Assembly (NCBI RefSeq): GCF_002077695.1
Contig: NZ_MWUE01000027.1
Span: 1-64,000, forward strand
Length of the DNA stretch: 64,000 nt
DNA from: Pantoea latae
Lineage (GTDB): Bacteria > Pseudomonadota > Gammaproteobacteria > Enterobacterales > Enterobacteriaceae
Direction of reading: 5' to 3'
Shown: piece by piece, positions 50,720-59,421 of the stretch
Layout of the letters: every line of letters starts with the position of its first letter
How positions within the stretch are numbered: position 1 is the stretch's first letter
Notes under the pieces: model-generated
What the model saw: only the letters and a program-made list of their open reading frames with translations
Told to the model about the DNA's origin: nothing
The model's database searches: none
Position numbers and translations under genes: made by a program

Positions 50720-51508
50720 ATGGGAAGACAGAAAGCAGTGATCAAAGCGCGTCGTGAAGCCAGAAGGGTGCTTCGTAGTGACTCTCGCAGTCATCGTCAG
50801 CGCGAAGAAGAATCGGTCACTTCGCTGGTGCAGATGGGTGGGCTGGATGCAATCGGGATGGCGCGTGATGTGCGCGACCGTTCGCCGATCGCCGCCAGAA
50901 ACGATGCTCAGGCGCACTATCTCCAGGCCATAGAATCGAAACAGCTGATCTTTGCCACCGGCGAAGCCGGATGCGGAAAAACCTGGATCAGCGCCGCGAA
51001 AGCGGCAGAGGCCCTGATACATAAGGATATCGACAGGATTATCGTTACACGTCCGGTGCTACAGGCCGATGAGGATCTGGGGTTCCTGCCAGGGGATATC
51101 TCGGAAAAATTCGCCCCGTATTTCCGGCCGGTCTACGACGTTCTGGTTAAACGTCTTGGCGCGTCCTTTATGCAGTACTGTCTGCGACCCGAAATCGGCA
51201 AGGTAGAAATTGCGCCTTTCGCCTATATGCGCGGTCGTACCTTTGAAAATGCGGTGGTGATCCTCGATGAGGCACAAAACGTGACCGCGGCTCAGATGAA
51301 GATGTTCCTGACACGCCTTGGCGAAAATGTCACGGTGATTGTTAACGGCGATATTACCCAGTGCGACTTGCCCGCTGGGGTGCCTTCCGGTCTCGCGGAC
51401 GCGCTGGCGCGGTTCGAAGAGGACGAGATGGTCGGCATTGTACGCTTCGGCAAAGATGACTGCGTGCGCTCGGCACTGTGTCAGCACACGCTGCATGCGT
51501 ATGGTTGA
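50720..51508 (+). CDS. phoH: PhoH family ATP-binding protein
   Basis: 262 aa. Walker A ATGEAGCGKTWIS and Walker B VVILDEAQN flank the PhoH core; IIVTRPVLQADEDLGFLPGDISEKF is diagnostic. The N-terminal MGRQKAVIKARREARRVLR is basic. PhoH is a phosphate-starvation-inducible ATPase linked to RNA metabolism; its precise reaction is unsettled. TAAGGTGCGACT is the RBS. Confidence 0.93.
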   Translation: MGRQKAVIKARREARRVLRSDSRSHRQREEESVTSLVQMGGLDAIGMARDVRDRSPIAARNDAQAHYLQAIESKQLIFATGEAGCGKTWISAAKAAEALIHKDIDRIIVTRPVLQADEDLGFLPGDISEKFAPYFRPVYDVLVKRLGASFMQYCLRPEIGKVEIAPFAYMRGRTFENAVVILDEAQNVTAAQMKMFLTRLGENVTVIVNGDITQCDLPAGVPSGLADALARFEEDEMVGIVRFGKDDCVRSALCQHTLHAYG

Positions 51509-51533
51509 TTGAGTCAGCCTGTGTAGCGAGCAA

Positions 51534-51558
51534 AACCCGGCGCAAGCCGGGTTTTTTT
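51534..51558 (+). terminator. terminator after phoH
   Basis: AACCCGGC-GCAA-GCCGGGTT followed by TTTTTT. It marks the end of the GC-rich core; very AT-rich DNA begins immediately after. Confidence 0.92.
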
Positions 51559-51959
51559 ATGGGTAAAACGCTTATTAGACCGAACATCATATTCAAATTT
51601 GAAAACTAATAAGAACTTCCATTAAGTATAAATTTTCAATGAGTTTGTCAATGAAAAATGTTTTTTTTCAAGGTGTGGTTTTCATTGTTTTTGAACGAAT
51701 AATTTCAGTAAGAAGATTTTTTATATTATATGACTTCATTAAACTTAAAGGTTGGTTGGGTTTTTTCAATCAATCTCAGATGAAAATACTAATTGTGCTA
51801 GTACTTATAAAATGAAGCGATAAAATACAACATGGTTGAGAATGAAAAGTAAGGCTTTTCTTTTGAGTTTTTTATGTGGTTATCTTCGATAAATTATAAA
51901 GCCCGTAATGGCCGGGCTTTAATCTATGTGATGGGCATGTATTTGCTAAAGGATATTTT
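51559..51959. other. AT-rich spacer at left end of the tRNA-Ser islet
   Basis: Roughly 400 bp of very AT-rich DNA. One short open frame, 51651-51815 (54 codons, MKNVFFQGVVFIVFERIISV at the start, hydrophobic and basic), is too short and lacks a clear RBS, so I do not call it a gene. The AAAGCCCG-TAATGG-CCGGGCTTT hairpin at 51898-51920 lies just downstream of the ParA gene and probably ends its transcript. Confidence 0.4.
51898..51920 (-). terminator. terminator of the ParA gene
   Basis: Nine-base-arm hairpin AAAGCCCGG/CGGGCTTT, followed on the minus strand by ATAATTTATC; 40 bp after the stop codon. Confidence 0.6.
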
Positions 51960-53069
51960 TTATTTCATGTCCAGATCAATCATCTTTAGGATTGATTTAG
52001 CTAAGTTCTGATAAACTTTATCAGCCTCTTCAATATTAACTTTTATGCCATTTTCTTTTTCATTTTTCTCCCACATCCAGCGAGCACCAGACCAGTTCCC
52101 ATCTTCTTTTGTAAGTTCAAATATAGGTTTTGAAAGTTTCTGAGAAACAGGTATTAAACCACTGAAATTCTGGACGCCGCCTAAATGATAGGGAGCATCA
52201 TGAGTAACAGAAAGTCTAAATTTCTCACTGTCAATCATCATAGAGGCCGATTGAAGAGCAGGAACTAGTTTCCTATTAGAAACTTCTTTGATTTTATCTA
52301 ACCAGTCACTATAAGCGCGAGACATTTGTTTCGGCTGATCTAAATTATCAGGTAAGGCAGAGTTTGCTGTAGTATAAATTCTGTAGTTTTGTGTTATGAA
52401 TCCAAGCATCTTAGGATTGTCAGTTGGTAGAGGAGAGTCTCCATCTATTTTAAATTGACTGATATCTTTAGCCCATTTAGGTAAGACGTTGCTCAATGAG
52501 TCGATGGCTTGATAACAATAAAAATCAGGAGATACTGGCACAACAAAATAATCAGAGCTCATTAAGATACATTGATTAGTGGATGATACACTAGGACTCA
52601 TGTCGACAAGCACTATATCAATATTATGCTCAGCAGCCATTTTCCTAATGAGACTATTGAAAGCACCAACAAATTTGCGTAACACAGGAAGTGTATTACT
52701 ACTAGTCATCGCAGTAGCAATTTGGGTGTCAAGTTCTGAGAATCTAATATTCCCTGCTAAAATAAATAAATTTTTATTCTTTGTTTTTGTGAGCGCTGTC
52801 GGATTAAGAGGAGGGTTAGACTTTTCTTCTAGCGAAAATTCTGGCGCAAGGCTGCTAAACAGATCAGTGTTTTGCTTATTATCATAAAAACGAACTAGAG
52901 AATCATAATCATCAAGTCCAAGAGTGAGTCCAGTCAAGTTACATTGAGGATCTGCATCAACAATTAACACTCTTTTTCCTAGGTTTGCGAATTTCCAACC
53001 AAGATGAAAAACAGTTGTGGTTTTACTGACACCACCTTTATGATTAAAAAGAGAAATCAAATTCGCCAT
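51960..53069 (-). CDS. ParA/Soj-type P-loop ATPase, solitary
   Basis: 369 aa from ATG 53069 (AAAGGAATAAATT RBS). Deviant Walker A NHKGGVSKTTTVFHLGW near residue 10, Walker A' IDIVLVDMSPSVSSTNQ and an adjoining VLIVDADPQCNLTGL identify a ParA/MinD-family ATPase. The C-terminal third (SGARWMWEKNEKEN) is extra to minimal ParA proteins. No ParB gene lies next to it, and no replication or integrase gene is in the islet. Base composition is far more AT-rich than the surrounding genes, so it arrived by transfer. It might be a relic of an integrated plasmid or element, a partition gene acting on a distant element, or part of a defence or regulatory unit; the sequence cannot decide. Confidence 0.8.
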   Translation of the reverse strand: MANLISLFNHKGGVSKTTTVFHLGWKFANLGKRVLIVDADPQCNLTGLTLGLDDYDSLVRFYDNKQNTDLFSSLAPEFSLEEKSNPPLNPTALTKTKNKNLFILAGNIRFSELDTQIATAMTSSNTLPVLRKFVGAFNSLIRKMAAEHNIDIVLVDMSPSVSSTNQCILMSSDYFVVPVSPDFYCYQAIDSLSNVLPKWAKDISQFKIDGDSPLPTDNPKMLGFITQNYRIYTTANSALPDNLDQPKQMSRAYSDWLDKIKEVSNRKLVPALQSASMMIDSEKFRLSVTHDAPYHLGGVQNFSGLIPVSQKLSKPIFELTKEDGNWSGARWMWEKNEKENGIKVNIEEADKVYQNLAKSILKMIDLDMK

Positions 53070-53143
53070 AATTTATTCCTTTATGAAAATTTACTTTTTA
53101 GTGTGTTAAAGCTTTTATTTCCCTTTATAGAATCATTTCAATG

Positions 53144-53211
53144 GATTTCAATATAAAATAATAAATTAAATACACATTTTAAGTTTTTTAGAGTTAATTG
53201 ATTTCAATATA
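53144..53211. repeat. repeated 12-mer upstream of the ParA gene
   Basis: GATTTCAATATA occurs exactly at 53144-53155 and 53200-53211, with a third related CATTTCAATGG at 53134. The copies lie 75-140 bp upstream of the ParA start, where an autoregulatory operator would be expected (inference). Confidence 0.5.
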
Positions 53212-53220
53212 GTTTCTTAA

Positions 53221-53272
53221 AGTCTGACATTTGTGGCAGACTAATATAGGATGTTATGTTAGCCCTAACATA
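53221..53272. repeat. two palindromes upstream of the ParA gene
   Basis: AGTCTG-10 bases-CAGACT at 53221-53242 and TATGTTAG-CC-CTAACATA at 53255-53272, the latter a perfect 8-bp-arm palindrome. They could be protein-binding sites (ParA autoregulation or a centromere-like site) or an old promoter region. Confidence 0.5.
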
Positions 53273-53365
53273 CTATTCATTGTAATTTCTAAAACCCTAC
53301 TTTATTACAAAACTAAGTTGAGCATCAAGATTATATTTTATTTTTTTGCTCACTTTGTAAACTTT

Positions 53366-53484
53366 GCCCGTTGTCGAATCCTGGCGGGGGTTCTCATACC
53401 CCTCTCATCGAGGGATATAAACGAAAAAAGCCTGAACGTGAGTTCAGGCTTTTCTCTGCAATTTGTGGCGGTGAGAGGGGGATT
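53366..53484. repeat. copy 1 of tRNA-Ser 3'-end repeat (att-like scar)
   Basis: About 119 bp nearly repeated at 53542-53659. It ends with TGGCGGTGAGAGGGGGATT (53466-53484), identical to the 3'-terminal 19 bases of tRNA-Ser (minus strand), and includes a GCCTGAAC-GTGA-GTTCAGGC hairpin with T-tract (53425-53453). This is what a tRNA-targeting integration leaves: a displaced copy of the gene's 3' end plus its downstream terminator. It forms the exact edge between AT-rich islet and GC-rich DNA. Confidence 0.7.
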
Positions 53485-53541
53485 GACTCGCTGCGCTCGC
53501 CCTGCGGGCAGCGTCGCAGGCTCCGCTGTCCAACGGGCTGC

Positions 53542-53659
53542 GCCCGTTGTCGAACCCCGGCGGGGGTTCTCATACCCCTCTCACCGAAGAATATGTAAAA
53601 AAAATGCCTGAACGTCAGTTCAGGCATTTTCTTGAATTTGTGGCGGTGAGAGGGGGATT
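53542..53659. repeat. copy 2 of tRNA-Ser 3'-end repeat, at the intact gene
   Basis: Second copy of the 118-119 bp unit, 176 bp after the first. Its last 19 bases are the 3' end of the intact tRNA-Ser gene, and its hairpin GCCTGAAC-GTCA-GTTCAGGC (53606-53625, flanked by A and T tracts) is the tRNA's terminator on the minus strand. The 57 bp between the copies (53485-53541) is GC-rich and partly palindromic. Confidence 0.7.
53604..53630 (-). terminator. terminator of tRNA-Ser
   Basis: ATGCCTGAAC-GTCA-GTTCAGGCAT with flanking A/T runs, directly downstream of the tRNA 3' end on the minus strand. Confidence 0.8.
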
Positions 53660-53728
53660 CGAACCCCCGATACGTTGCCGTATACACACTTTCCAGGCGT
53701 GCTCCTTCAGCCACTCGGACACCTCACC
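53641..53728 (-). tRNA. tRNA-Ser (anticodon GGA)
   Basis: 88 nt with encoded CCA. Acceptor GGTGAGG pairs with CCTCACC, the anticodon loop reads CTGGAAA (anticodon GGA at about 53692-53694), the long class II variable arm TGTGTATACGGCAACGTATC is present, and the T-arm is GGGGGTTCGAATCCCCC. It is equivalent to serW/serX of E. coli and serves as an integration site here. Confidence 0.96.
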
Positions 53729-53870
53729 ACATTTTTCCGCTGACCTTGCTGGGTCAACGGGGCGCTACTATAGGGAGTCGGCCCAAAAGGGTCAAGCACT
53801 ATTTTTCTCTTTTTTTCTATCCGCTTAAGCTCTGTTCGAATCGTTTTATCCCTGCGCATCTCGCTCAGAT

Positions 53871-53920
53871 TGTCATCAAAAAGCCATCCCGCAGCCACAA
53901 AAATGTCACCAAAGCATCAC
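53871..53920 (+). promoter_or_regulatory. possible Pho box region upstream of phoA
   Basis: TTGTCATCAAAAAGCCATC (from about 53870) and ATGTCACCAAAGCATCACA (from about 53903) each show two TGTCA-like 7-mers with about 11-bp period, resembling CTGTCAT-N4-CTGTCAT. Matches are imperfect; the place (50-100 bp before phoA) fits PhoB control. Confidence 0.4.
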
Positions 53921-53971
53921 AGACTTAACCCCTGAAACTTCTGGTAATTTTTTCTCATAAAGGAATACAAG

Positions 53972-55402
53972 ATGAAACCGATGCGCCTCTTTACCTTTTC
54001 GCTGCTCGCCTCGCTGGTGAGTCTATCCGTGCACGCTGAAACCGCCAGCGCGCCCGCAGACGCAGACGCAGGCTACTCGCGCGCCGCCACCGGCGATATC
54101 ACCCAGCACGGCGGCGCGCGCCGTCTTACCGGCGATCAGACCGAGGCGCTGAAAGCGTCGCTGCGCAACAGCACGGCGAAAAACGTCATTCTGCTGATTG
54201 GCGACGGCATGGGCGATTCGGAAATCACCGCCGCGCGCAACCTGGCGGAAGGCGCAGGCGGCTTCTTTAAAGGACTGGATGCGCTGCCGCTCACCGGCCA
54301 GTACACGCACTATTCGCTCGACAAGAAAACCCATAAGCCTGATTACGTCACCGATTCCGCCGCCTCCGCCACCGCGTGGGCCACCGGCACCAAGAGCTAC
54401 AACGGCGCGATCGGCGTCGACGTGAACGGCAAGGATCAGCAAACGCTGCTGGAGATCGCCAAAGCCGCAGGCAAAGCAACCGGCAACGTCTCAACGGCGG
54501 AGCTGCAGGACGCCACGCCCGCCGCGCTGATGGCGCACGTTACCAGCCGCAAATGCTACGGCCCGGAAAAAACAAGCGAGCTGTGCGCCAGCAACGCGCT
54601 GGAGCAGGGCGGTAAAGGCTCGATCAGCGAGCAGATCCTGAAAACCCGCGCCGACGTAGTACTAGGCGGCGGCGCGAAATCCTTTAACGAGGTGGCGAAA
54701 GCGGGCGACTATCAGGGTAAAACCCTGCGCGAACAGGCGCAGGCGCTGGGATATCAGCTGGTGAGCGACTGGCAGGGACTGAACGCCGTTACCGCAGCCG
54801 ACAAGGACAAACCGCTGCTCGGCCTGTTTGCCGACGGCAATATGCCAGTGCGCTGGAAAGGCCCGCAGGCGAGCCACTATGGCAACATCGAGCAAGCGGC
54901 GGTGACCTGTGAGGTGAATAAAGATCGCCCGGTCGCCACCCCGACGCTGGCGCAAATGACCAGCAAAGCGATTGATCTGCTGAAAACCAACCCGAACGGC
55001 TTTTTCCTGCAGGTAGAGGGCGCGTCGATCGATAAAGAGGATCACGCGGCAAACCCATGCGGTCAGATCGGCGAAACGGTGGATCTCGATGAAGCGGTGC
55101 AGCAGGCGCTCGCCTTCGCGCAGGCAGAGGGCAATACGCTGGTGGTGGTCACGGCGGATCATGCGCACAGCAGCCAGATCATCGCCAACGGCACCAAAGC
55201 GCCCGGCCTGACGCAGGCGCTGAATACCAAAGACGGCGCGGTGATGACTATCAGCTACGGTAACTCGGACACCGATTCGCAAGGGCATACCGGCACGCAG
55301 CTGCGCATCGCGGCCTATGGCCCTTATGCGGCTAACGTGGTGGGACTGACCGATCAGACCGATCTCTTCTTTACGCTGCGTAGCGCGATGGCACTGAAGT
55401 AA
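53972..55402 (+). CDS. phoA: PhoA, alkaline phosphatase
   Basis: 476 aa with a Sec signal peptide ([16 protein letters not shown]). Metal and active-site motifs: [11 protein letters not shown] (Asp), [23 protein letters not shown] (phosphorylated Ser), [28 protein letters not shown] (Glu, Asp, His) and [11 protein letters not shown]. It is a periplasmic dimeric Zn/Mg phosphomonoesterase, disulfide-bonded, normally induced by phosphate starvation. It sits alone between tRNA-Ser and mfd and ends in a strong hairpin. Confidence 0.96.
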   Translation: MKPMRLFTFSLLASLVSLSVHAETASAPADADAGYSRAATGDITQHGGARRLTGDQTEALKASLRNSTAKNVILLIGDGMGDSEITAARNLAEGAGGFFKGLDALPLTGQYTHYSLDKKTHKPDYVTDSAASATAWATGTKSYNGAIGVDVNGKDQQTLLEIAKAAGKATGNVSTAELQDATPAALMAHVTSRKCYGPEKTSELCASNALEQGGKGSISEQILKTRADVVLGGGAKSFNEVAKAGDYQGKTLREQAQALGYQLVSDWQGLNAVTAADKDKPLLGLFADGNMPVRWKGPQASHYGNIEQAAVTCEVNKDRPVATPTLAQMTSKAIDLLKTNPNGFFLQVEGASIDKEDHAANPCGQIGETVDLDEAVQQALAFAQAEGNTLVVVTADHAHSSQIIANGTKAPGLTQALNTKDGAVMTISYGNSDTDSQGHTGTQLRIAAYGPYAANVVGLTDQTDLFFTLRSAMALK

Positions 55403-55407
55403 AAGAC

Positions 55408-55437
55408 GTCACGTCTCCCGCCAGCGGGAGACGTGAC
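55408..55437. terminator. hairpin between phoA and mfd
   Basis: GTCACGTCTCCCG-CCAG-CGGGAGACGTGAC: perfect 13-bp stem between two convergent genes. It lacks a T-tract on either side, so it may act with Rho or as a 3' stabiliser. Confidence 0.55.
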
Positions 55438-55444
55438 CACCACA

Positions 55445-58400
55445 CTAAATGCGGTTTTCGCGCAGCTGCGCCATAAAGCTCTGCACCCACTCCATTCGCA
55501 GCTTGCGCTCCGCCAGATCGCGCGTAAAGCGCAAACGGGTCGGGCCGTCGAGCTTCCACTGCTGCGGATCCTTCTGCAGCAGGCTAATCAGCCAGCTGGG
55601 ATCGACGCTGTTCTGCGGCGCGAAATCAAAGAAGCCACCTTTATCGCTGACCTCGATCTTACGGATGCCGAGACTGCGCGCCACCAGCCGCAGGGTGGCG
55701 ATATCCAGTAGATTGCGCGCCGCGTCTGGCAAGACGCCGAAGCGGTCGATCATCTCCACCTTCAGCTCCTGTAGCTCCTCCTCGCTGTCGGCGCTGGCGA
55801 TGCGCTTATAGAGCGACAGGCGCGTATTGACGTCAGGGATAAACTCCTCCGGCAGCAGCGCGGGCATACGCAGCTCGATCTCGGTCTGATTGCTGGTGAG
55901 ATCTTCCAGCGACGGCTCGCGGCCCGCCTTCAGCGCATCCACCGCGTTTTCCAGCAGCTCCATATAGAGCGAGAAGCCCAGCGTCTCCATCTGGCCGCTC
56001 TGCTCCTCGCCGAGCAGCTCGCCCGCGCCGCGTATCTCCAGATCGTGCGTCGCCAGCGCGAAGCCTGCGCCAAGATCTTCCAGCGAGGCGATCGCCTCCA
56101 GACGCTTCTGCGCGTCGCTGGTCATCGCCTTGGGATGCGGCGTCAGCAGCCAGGCGTAGGCCTGATGATGCGAACGCCCGACGCGACCGCGCAGCTGGTG
56201 CAGCTGCGCCAGACCGAAGTGGTCGGCGCGCTCGATGATAATGGTATTCGCAGTCGGGATGTCGATGCCGGTCTCGATGATGGTGGTGCAGACCAGCACG
56301 TTGAAACGCTGGTGGTGGAAGTCGTTCATCACCCGCTCGAGATCGCGCTCGCGCATCTGGCCGTGGCCGATGGCGATGCGCGCTTCCGGCACCAGCTCTT
56401 CCAGCCGCTGCGCCGCTTTCTCGATATTCTCGACGTCGTTATAGAGGTAGTAGACCTGGCCGCCGCGCAGCACTTCGCGCAGGATCGCCTCGCGCACCAC
56501 CAGACTGTCGTACTCGCGCACAAAGGTCTTTACCGCCAGACGACGCGCGGGCGGCGTGGCGATAATCGACAGGTCGCGCATGCCGCTCATCGCCATATTC
56601 AGGGTGCGCGGGATCGGCGTGGCGGTCAGCGTCAGGATATCAACGTCGGCGCGCATCGCCTTGATGCGCTCTTTATGGCGCACGCCGAAGCGGTGCTCTT
56701 CATCGACGATCAGCAGCCCTAAATCGTGCCACTTCAGATCGCTCATCAGCAGCTTGTGGGTGCCGATCAGGATATCGATCTTGCCCTCGCTCGCCGCCTG
56801 CAGCACCTGCGTCTGCTCTTTGGCGCTGCGGAAGCGAGACAGCATCTCGATACGCACCGGCCAGTTGGCGAAGCGATCGCGGAAGTTGTCGTAGTGCTGC
56901 TGCGCCAGCAGCGTGGTCGGCACCAGCACCGCTACTTGCTTGTGGTTCTCTACCGCGAGGAACGCCGCGCGCATCGCCACTTCGGTTTTGCCGAAGCCGA
57001 CGTCGCCGCACACCAGACGATCCATCGCCAGCGGCTGGCACATGTCGCTCAGCACCGCGTTGATCGCCTGCGCCTGATCCGGCGTGGTTTCGAACGGGAA
57101 GCTCTCGCAGAACAGCTGATACTGTTCGCGGTCATGCTTAAAGGCATAGCCCGCTTTGGCCGCGCGCTGAGCGTAGATATCCAGCAGCTCGGCGGCGACG
57201 TCGCGCACTTTTTCCGCCGCTTTCTGACGCGCGCGCGTCCAGGCGTCGCTGCCCAGCTTGTGCAGCGGCGCGTTTTCATCCGCGCCGCCGGCGTAGCGGC
57301 TAATCAGGTGCAGCGACGACACCGGCACGTAGAGTTTGGCGTCGTTGGCGTAGGAGAGCATCAGATACTCCGCCATGATGCCGCCCGCTTCCAGCGTGGT
57401 CAGGCCGATATAGCGGCCGACGCCGTGTTCCAGATGCACCACCGGCTGACCGGGCGTCAGCTCTGCCAGGTTGCGGATCAGAATGTCGGGGTTGATGGTG
57501 CGGCGCGTATCCTGGCGGCGACGGCTGACGCGTTCGCCCAGCAGATCGCTTTCGCAAATCAGCGCGCGGTCGCGCAGCGTATCGACAAAGCCGCGCTCGC
57601 TGGCGCCAATCATCAGCGTAAAGCGTTCACTCTCCGCTTCATCGAAGCGGCGCACCGTCTGCGGACGCAGCTTGATGCGCGCCAGCAGCTCCTGCAGGCT
57701 CTCGCGCCGGCCTTCGCTCTCTACCGAGAAGGTGACCTGGCCGCTGAAGCCGTCGAGGAACTGGCGCAGCGGATCGAGCGGCGCTTTGGCCTGCCCCTGC
57801 ACGGCGATATCCGGCAGCGGCTGATAGCCAAGATTGGTGTTGGCCGCTTTTTCCGGCAGCGCCTCGTTGCTCATCTGCACGCGCGGCCACTGGTTCAGCT
57901 CGCTCAGCAGCGCGTCGGGGCGCAGCCACAGCGTGGTCGGCGTCAGCAGCGGACGCATCGGGTCGACGCGGCGGTTCTCATAGCGCGCCTCCACGTCCTG
58001 CCAGAAACGCTCTGCGCCGCCGCTGAGATCGCCGCAGTTCACAATCAGGGTATTGTCGGGCAGGTAGCTGAACAGCGTCGGCAGATCCTGCTCGAAAAAG
58101 AGCGGCTGCCAGTATTCGATCCCGGCGGGCAGCGTGCCTTTGCTCACCTGCTGATAGATATGCTCCGGCTCGCGGCGCACGTCGAACAGCTCGCGCCAGC
58201 GGGTGCGGAACAGCTCGATTGCCGCTTTGTCGGTAGGGAACTCATGGGCCGGCAGCAGATTGATGGCCGGCACCGCTTCCAGCGTGCGCTGGCTGTCAAC
58301 GTCGAACAGCCGCAGGCTGTCGATTTCGTCGTCGAAAAAGTCGATGCGGTAGGGCTGCTCGCTGCCCATCGGAAAGAGATCGAGCAGCGCGCCGCGCGTG

Positions 58401-58888
58401 GCGTATTCGCCATGCTCCATCACCTGGTCGACGTGGCGATAGCCCGCCTGTTCCAGCTGATCGCGCAGGCGATCGCGCGACAGCTTCTGTCCCTGCTTCA
58501 TCACCAGCGCGTGGCCGTGCAGATAGGGATGCGGACAGACGCGCTGCATCAGGGTGTTGACCGGCATAATCAGCATGCCGCGCGTCATGGTCGGCAGCTG
58601 GTACAGCGTCGACAGACGCGCCGAAATAATGTCCTGATGGGGCGAGAAGCTGTCGTAGGGCAGCGTTTCCCAGTCGGCGAGATGGCTGACGGGCAGATCG
58701 GTAAACTGACGGATTTCATCCAGCAAACGCAGCGCGGTTTGCATATCAGGGGTCACCATCAGCACCGGACCGGCGTGGCGCTCGGTGATGCTGGCGCATT
58801 CCACCGCGTGCGCGGCGCCGATCAGCTGGCCGAGCTGGCGACGATCGCCGGGTTTTACGGGCAGGGCATAGCGGGTCTGTTCGGACAT
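55445..58888 (-). CDS. mfd: Mfd, transcription-repair coupling factor
   Basis: 1147 aa from ATG 58888, which gives the family start MSEQTRYALPVKPGDRRQLG; the ATG 13 codons earlier (58927) is less likely. Order: UvrB-homology modules (residues 1 to about 330), RNA-polymerase-interaction domain (VVHLEHGVGRYIGLTTLE), helicase/translocase with Walker A GDVGFGKTEVAMRAAF, DEEH box, TRG region and the C-terminal UvrA-masking domain. It frees stalled RNA polymerase and recruits UvrA. Confidence 0.97.
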   Translation of the reverse strand: MSEQTRYALPVKPGDRRQLGQLIGAAHAVECASITERHAGPVLMVTPDMQTALRLLDEIRQFTDLPVSHLADWETLPYDSFSPHQDIISARLSTLYQLPTMTRGMLIMPVNTLMQRVCPHPYLHGHALVMKQGQKLSRDRLRDQLEQAGYRHVDQVMEHGEYATRGALLDLFPMGSEQPYRIDFFDDEIDSLRLFDVDSQRTLEAVPAINLLPAHEFPTDKAAIELFRTRWRELFDVRREPEHIYQQVSKGTLPAGIEYWQPLFFEQDLPTLFSYLPDNTLIVNCGDLSGGAERFWQDVEARYENRRVDPMRPLLTPTTLWLRPDALLSELNQWPRVQMSNEALPEKAANTNLGYQPLPDIAVQGQAKAPLDPLRQFLDGFSGQVTFSVESEGRRESLQELLARIKLRPQTVRRFDEAESERFTLMIGASERGFVDTLRDRALICESDLLGERVSRRRQDTRRTINPDILIRNLAELTPGQPVVHLEHGVGRYIGLTTLEAGGIMAEYLMLSYANDAKLYVPVSSLHLISRYAGGADENAPLHKLGSDAWTRARQKAAEKVRDVAAELLDIYAQRAAKAGYAFKHDREQYQLFCESFPFETTPDQAQAINAVLSDMCQPLAMDRLVCGDVGFGKTEVAMRAAFLAVENHKQVAVLVPTTLLAQQHYDNFRDRFANWPVRIEMLSRFRSAKEQTQVLQAASEGKIDILIGTHKLLMSDLKWHDLGLLIVDEEHRFGVRHKERIKAMRADVDILTLTATPIPRTLNMAMSGMRDLSIIATPPARRLAVKTFVREYDSLVVREAILREVLRGGQVYYLYNDVENIEKAAQRLEELVPEARIAIGHGQMRERDLERVMNDFHHQRFNVLVCTTIIETGIDIPTANTIIIERADHFGLAQLHQLRGRVGRSHHQAYAWLLTPHPKAMTSDAQKRLEAIASLEDLGAGFALATHDLEIRGAGELLGEEQSGQMETLGFSLYMELLENAVDALKAGREPSLEDLTSNQTEIELRMPALLPEEFIPDVNTRLSLYKRIASADSEEELQELKVEMIDRFGVLPDAARNLLDIATLRLVARSLGIRKIEVSDKGGFFDFAPQNSVDPSWLISLLQKDPQQWKLDGPTRLRFTRDLAERKLRMEWVQSFMAQLRENRI

Positions 58889-58990
58889 GGGATCTTGTGC
58901 TTCTCTCCATTTTTTCCAGGGCGTCATGATTCCACATTACGCCCTGGCGATCACCTGCTGCGACGGTTTTTCCTTTGCGCGGTGGCCGGG

Positions 58991-59200
58991 TTATTTAGCG
59001 GATGGTTGGGTATAATGCATGCGCGGACGATCGACATTCGCCCAGCTCAACTCTGTTTCCAGATGGTAGCTGTGGTTGCCGTCGTCCCACTTGACGTAGT
59101 AACCGGTGGGCGCGTCTCCCTGTTCAAAAACGTTAACAACTTCGCCTTTAATCTCTCCCGATTTGTGCTTCACAATACTGCCTTTGGGATATCTGAACAT
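58991..59200 (-). CDS. small protein of unknown function
   Basis: 69 aa, ATG 59200, with a weak GGAG RBS. The protein ([20 protein letters not shown] start; [10 protein letters not shown] and [16 protein letters not shown] later) looks like a small SH3/Tudor-like beta barrel of 55-60 residues with a short tail. I do not recognise the family. It is cytosolic by appearance, stands alone between mfd and lolC (where E. coli has ycfT), and is divergent from lolC. Codon use matches the core genes, so it is probably a real, vertically kept gene. Confidence 0.7.
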   Translation of the reverse strand: MFRYPKGSIVKHKSGEIKGEVVNVFEQGDAPTGYYVKWDDGNHSYHLETELSWANVDRPRMHYTQPSAK

Positions 59201-59421
59201 GGTGTTTACTCCAGCGCCTGAGGAGCGGGATATCGGCTCCAGTTAATAGTGTAGCCTACCCGGTCGGCTGGCGACTAAGCGTACAGAGCAGTCCGTTAGC
59301 ACGCTTTTTAACAAAAATCGGCCATACTTTGCCGCGTACTCAGAGGGTTAGAGGTTTCATAAACAGGACGCCTCCTTTATCATCACTGCTCTACTTTCAG
59401 GCTACTGCCAAGACGGAATAC

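Noticed and set aside
51651..51815. 54-codon frame in the AT-rich islet
   Set aside because: Short, Phe/Ile/Lys-rich as expected for random AT-rich DNA, and no Shine-Dalgarno sequence.
53231..53611. 126-codon plus-strand frame upstream of tRNA-Ser
   Set aside because: It runs from the AT-rich spacer through both tRNA-derived repeats and hairpins, so it cannot be a conserved coding region.
56726..59221. 831-codon plus-strand open frame opposite mfd and the small unknown gene
   Set aside because: Antisense artefact of GC-rich codon use; it crosses two genes and their spacer, and its sequence has no protein-like character.
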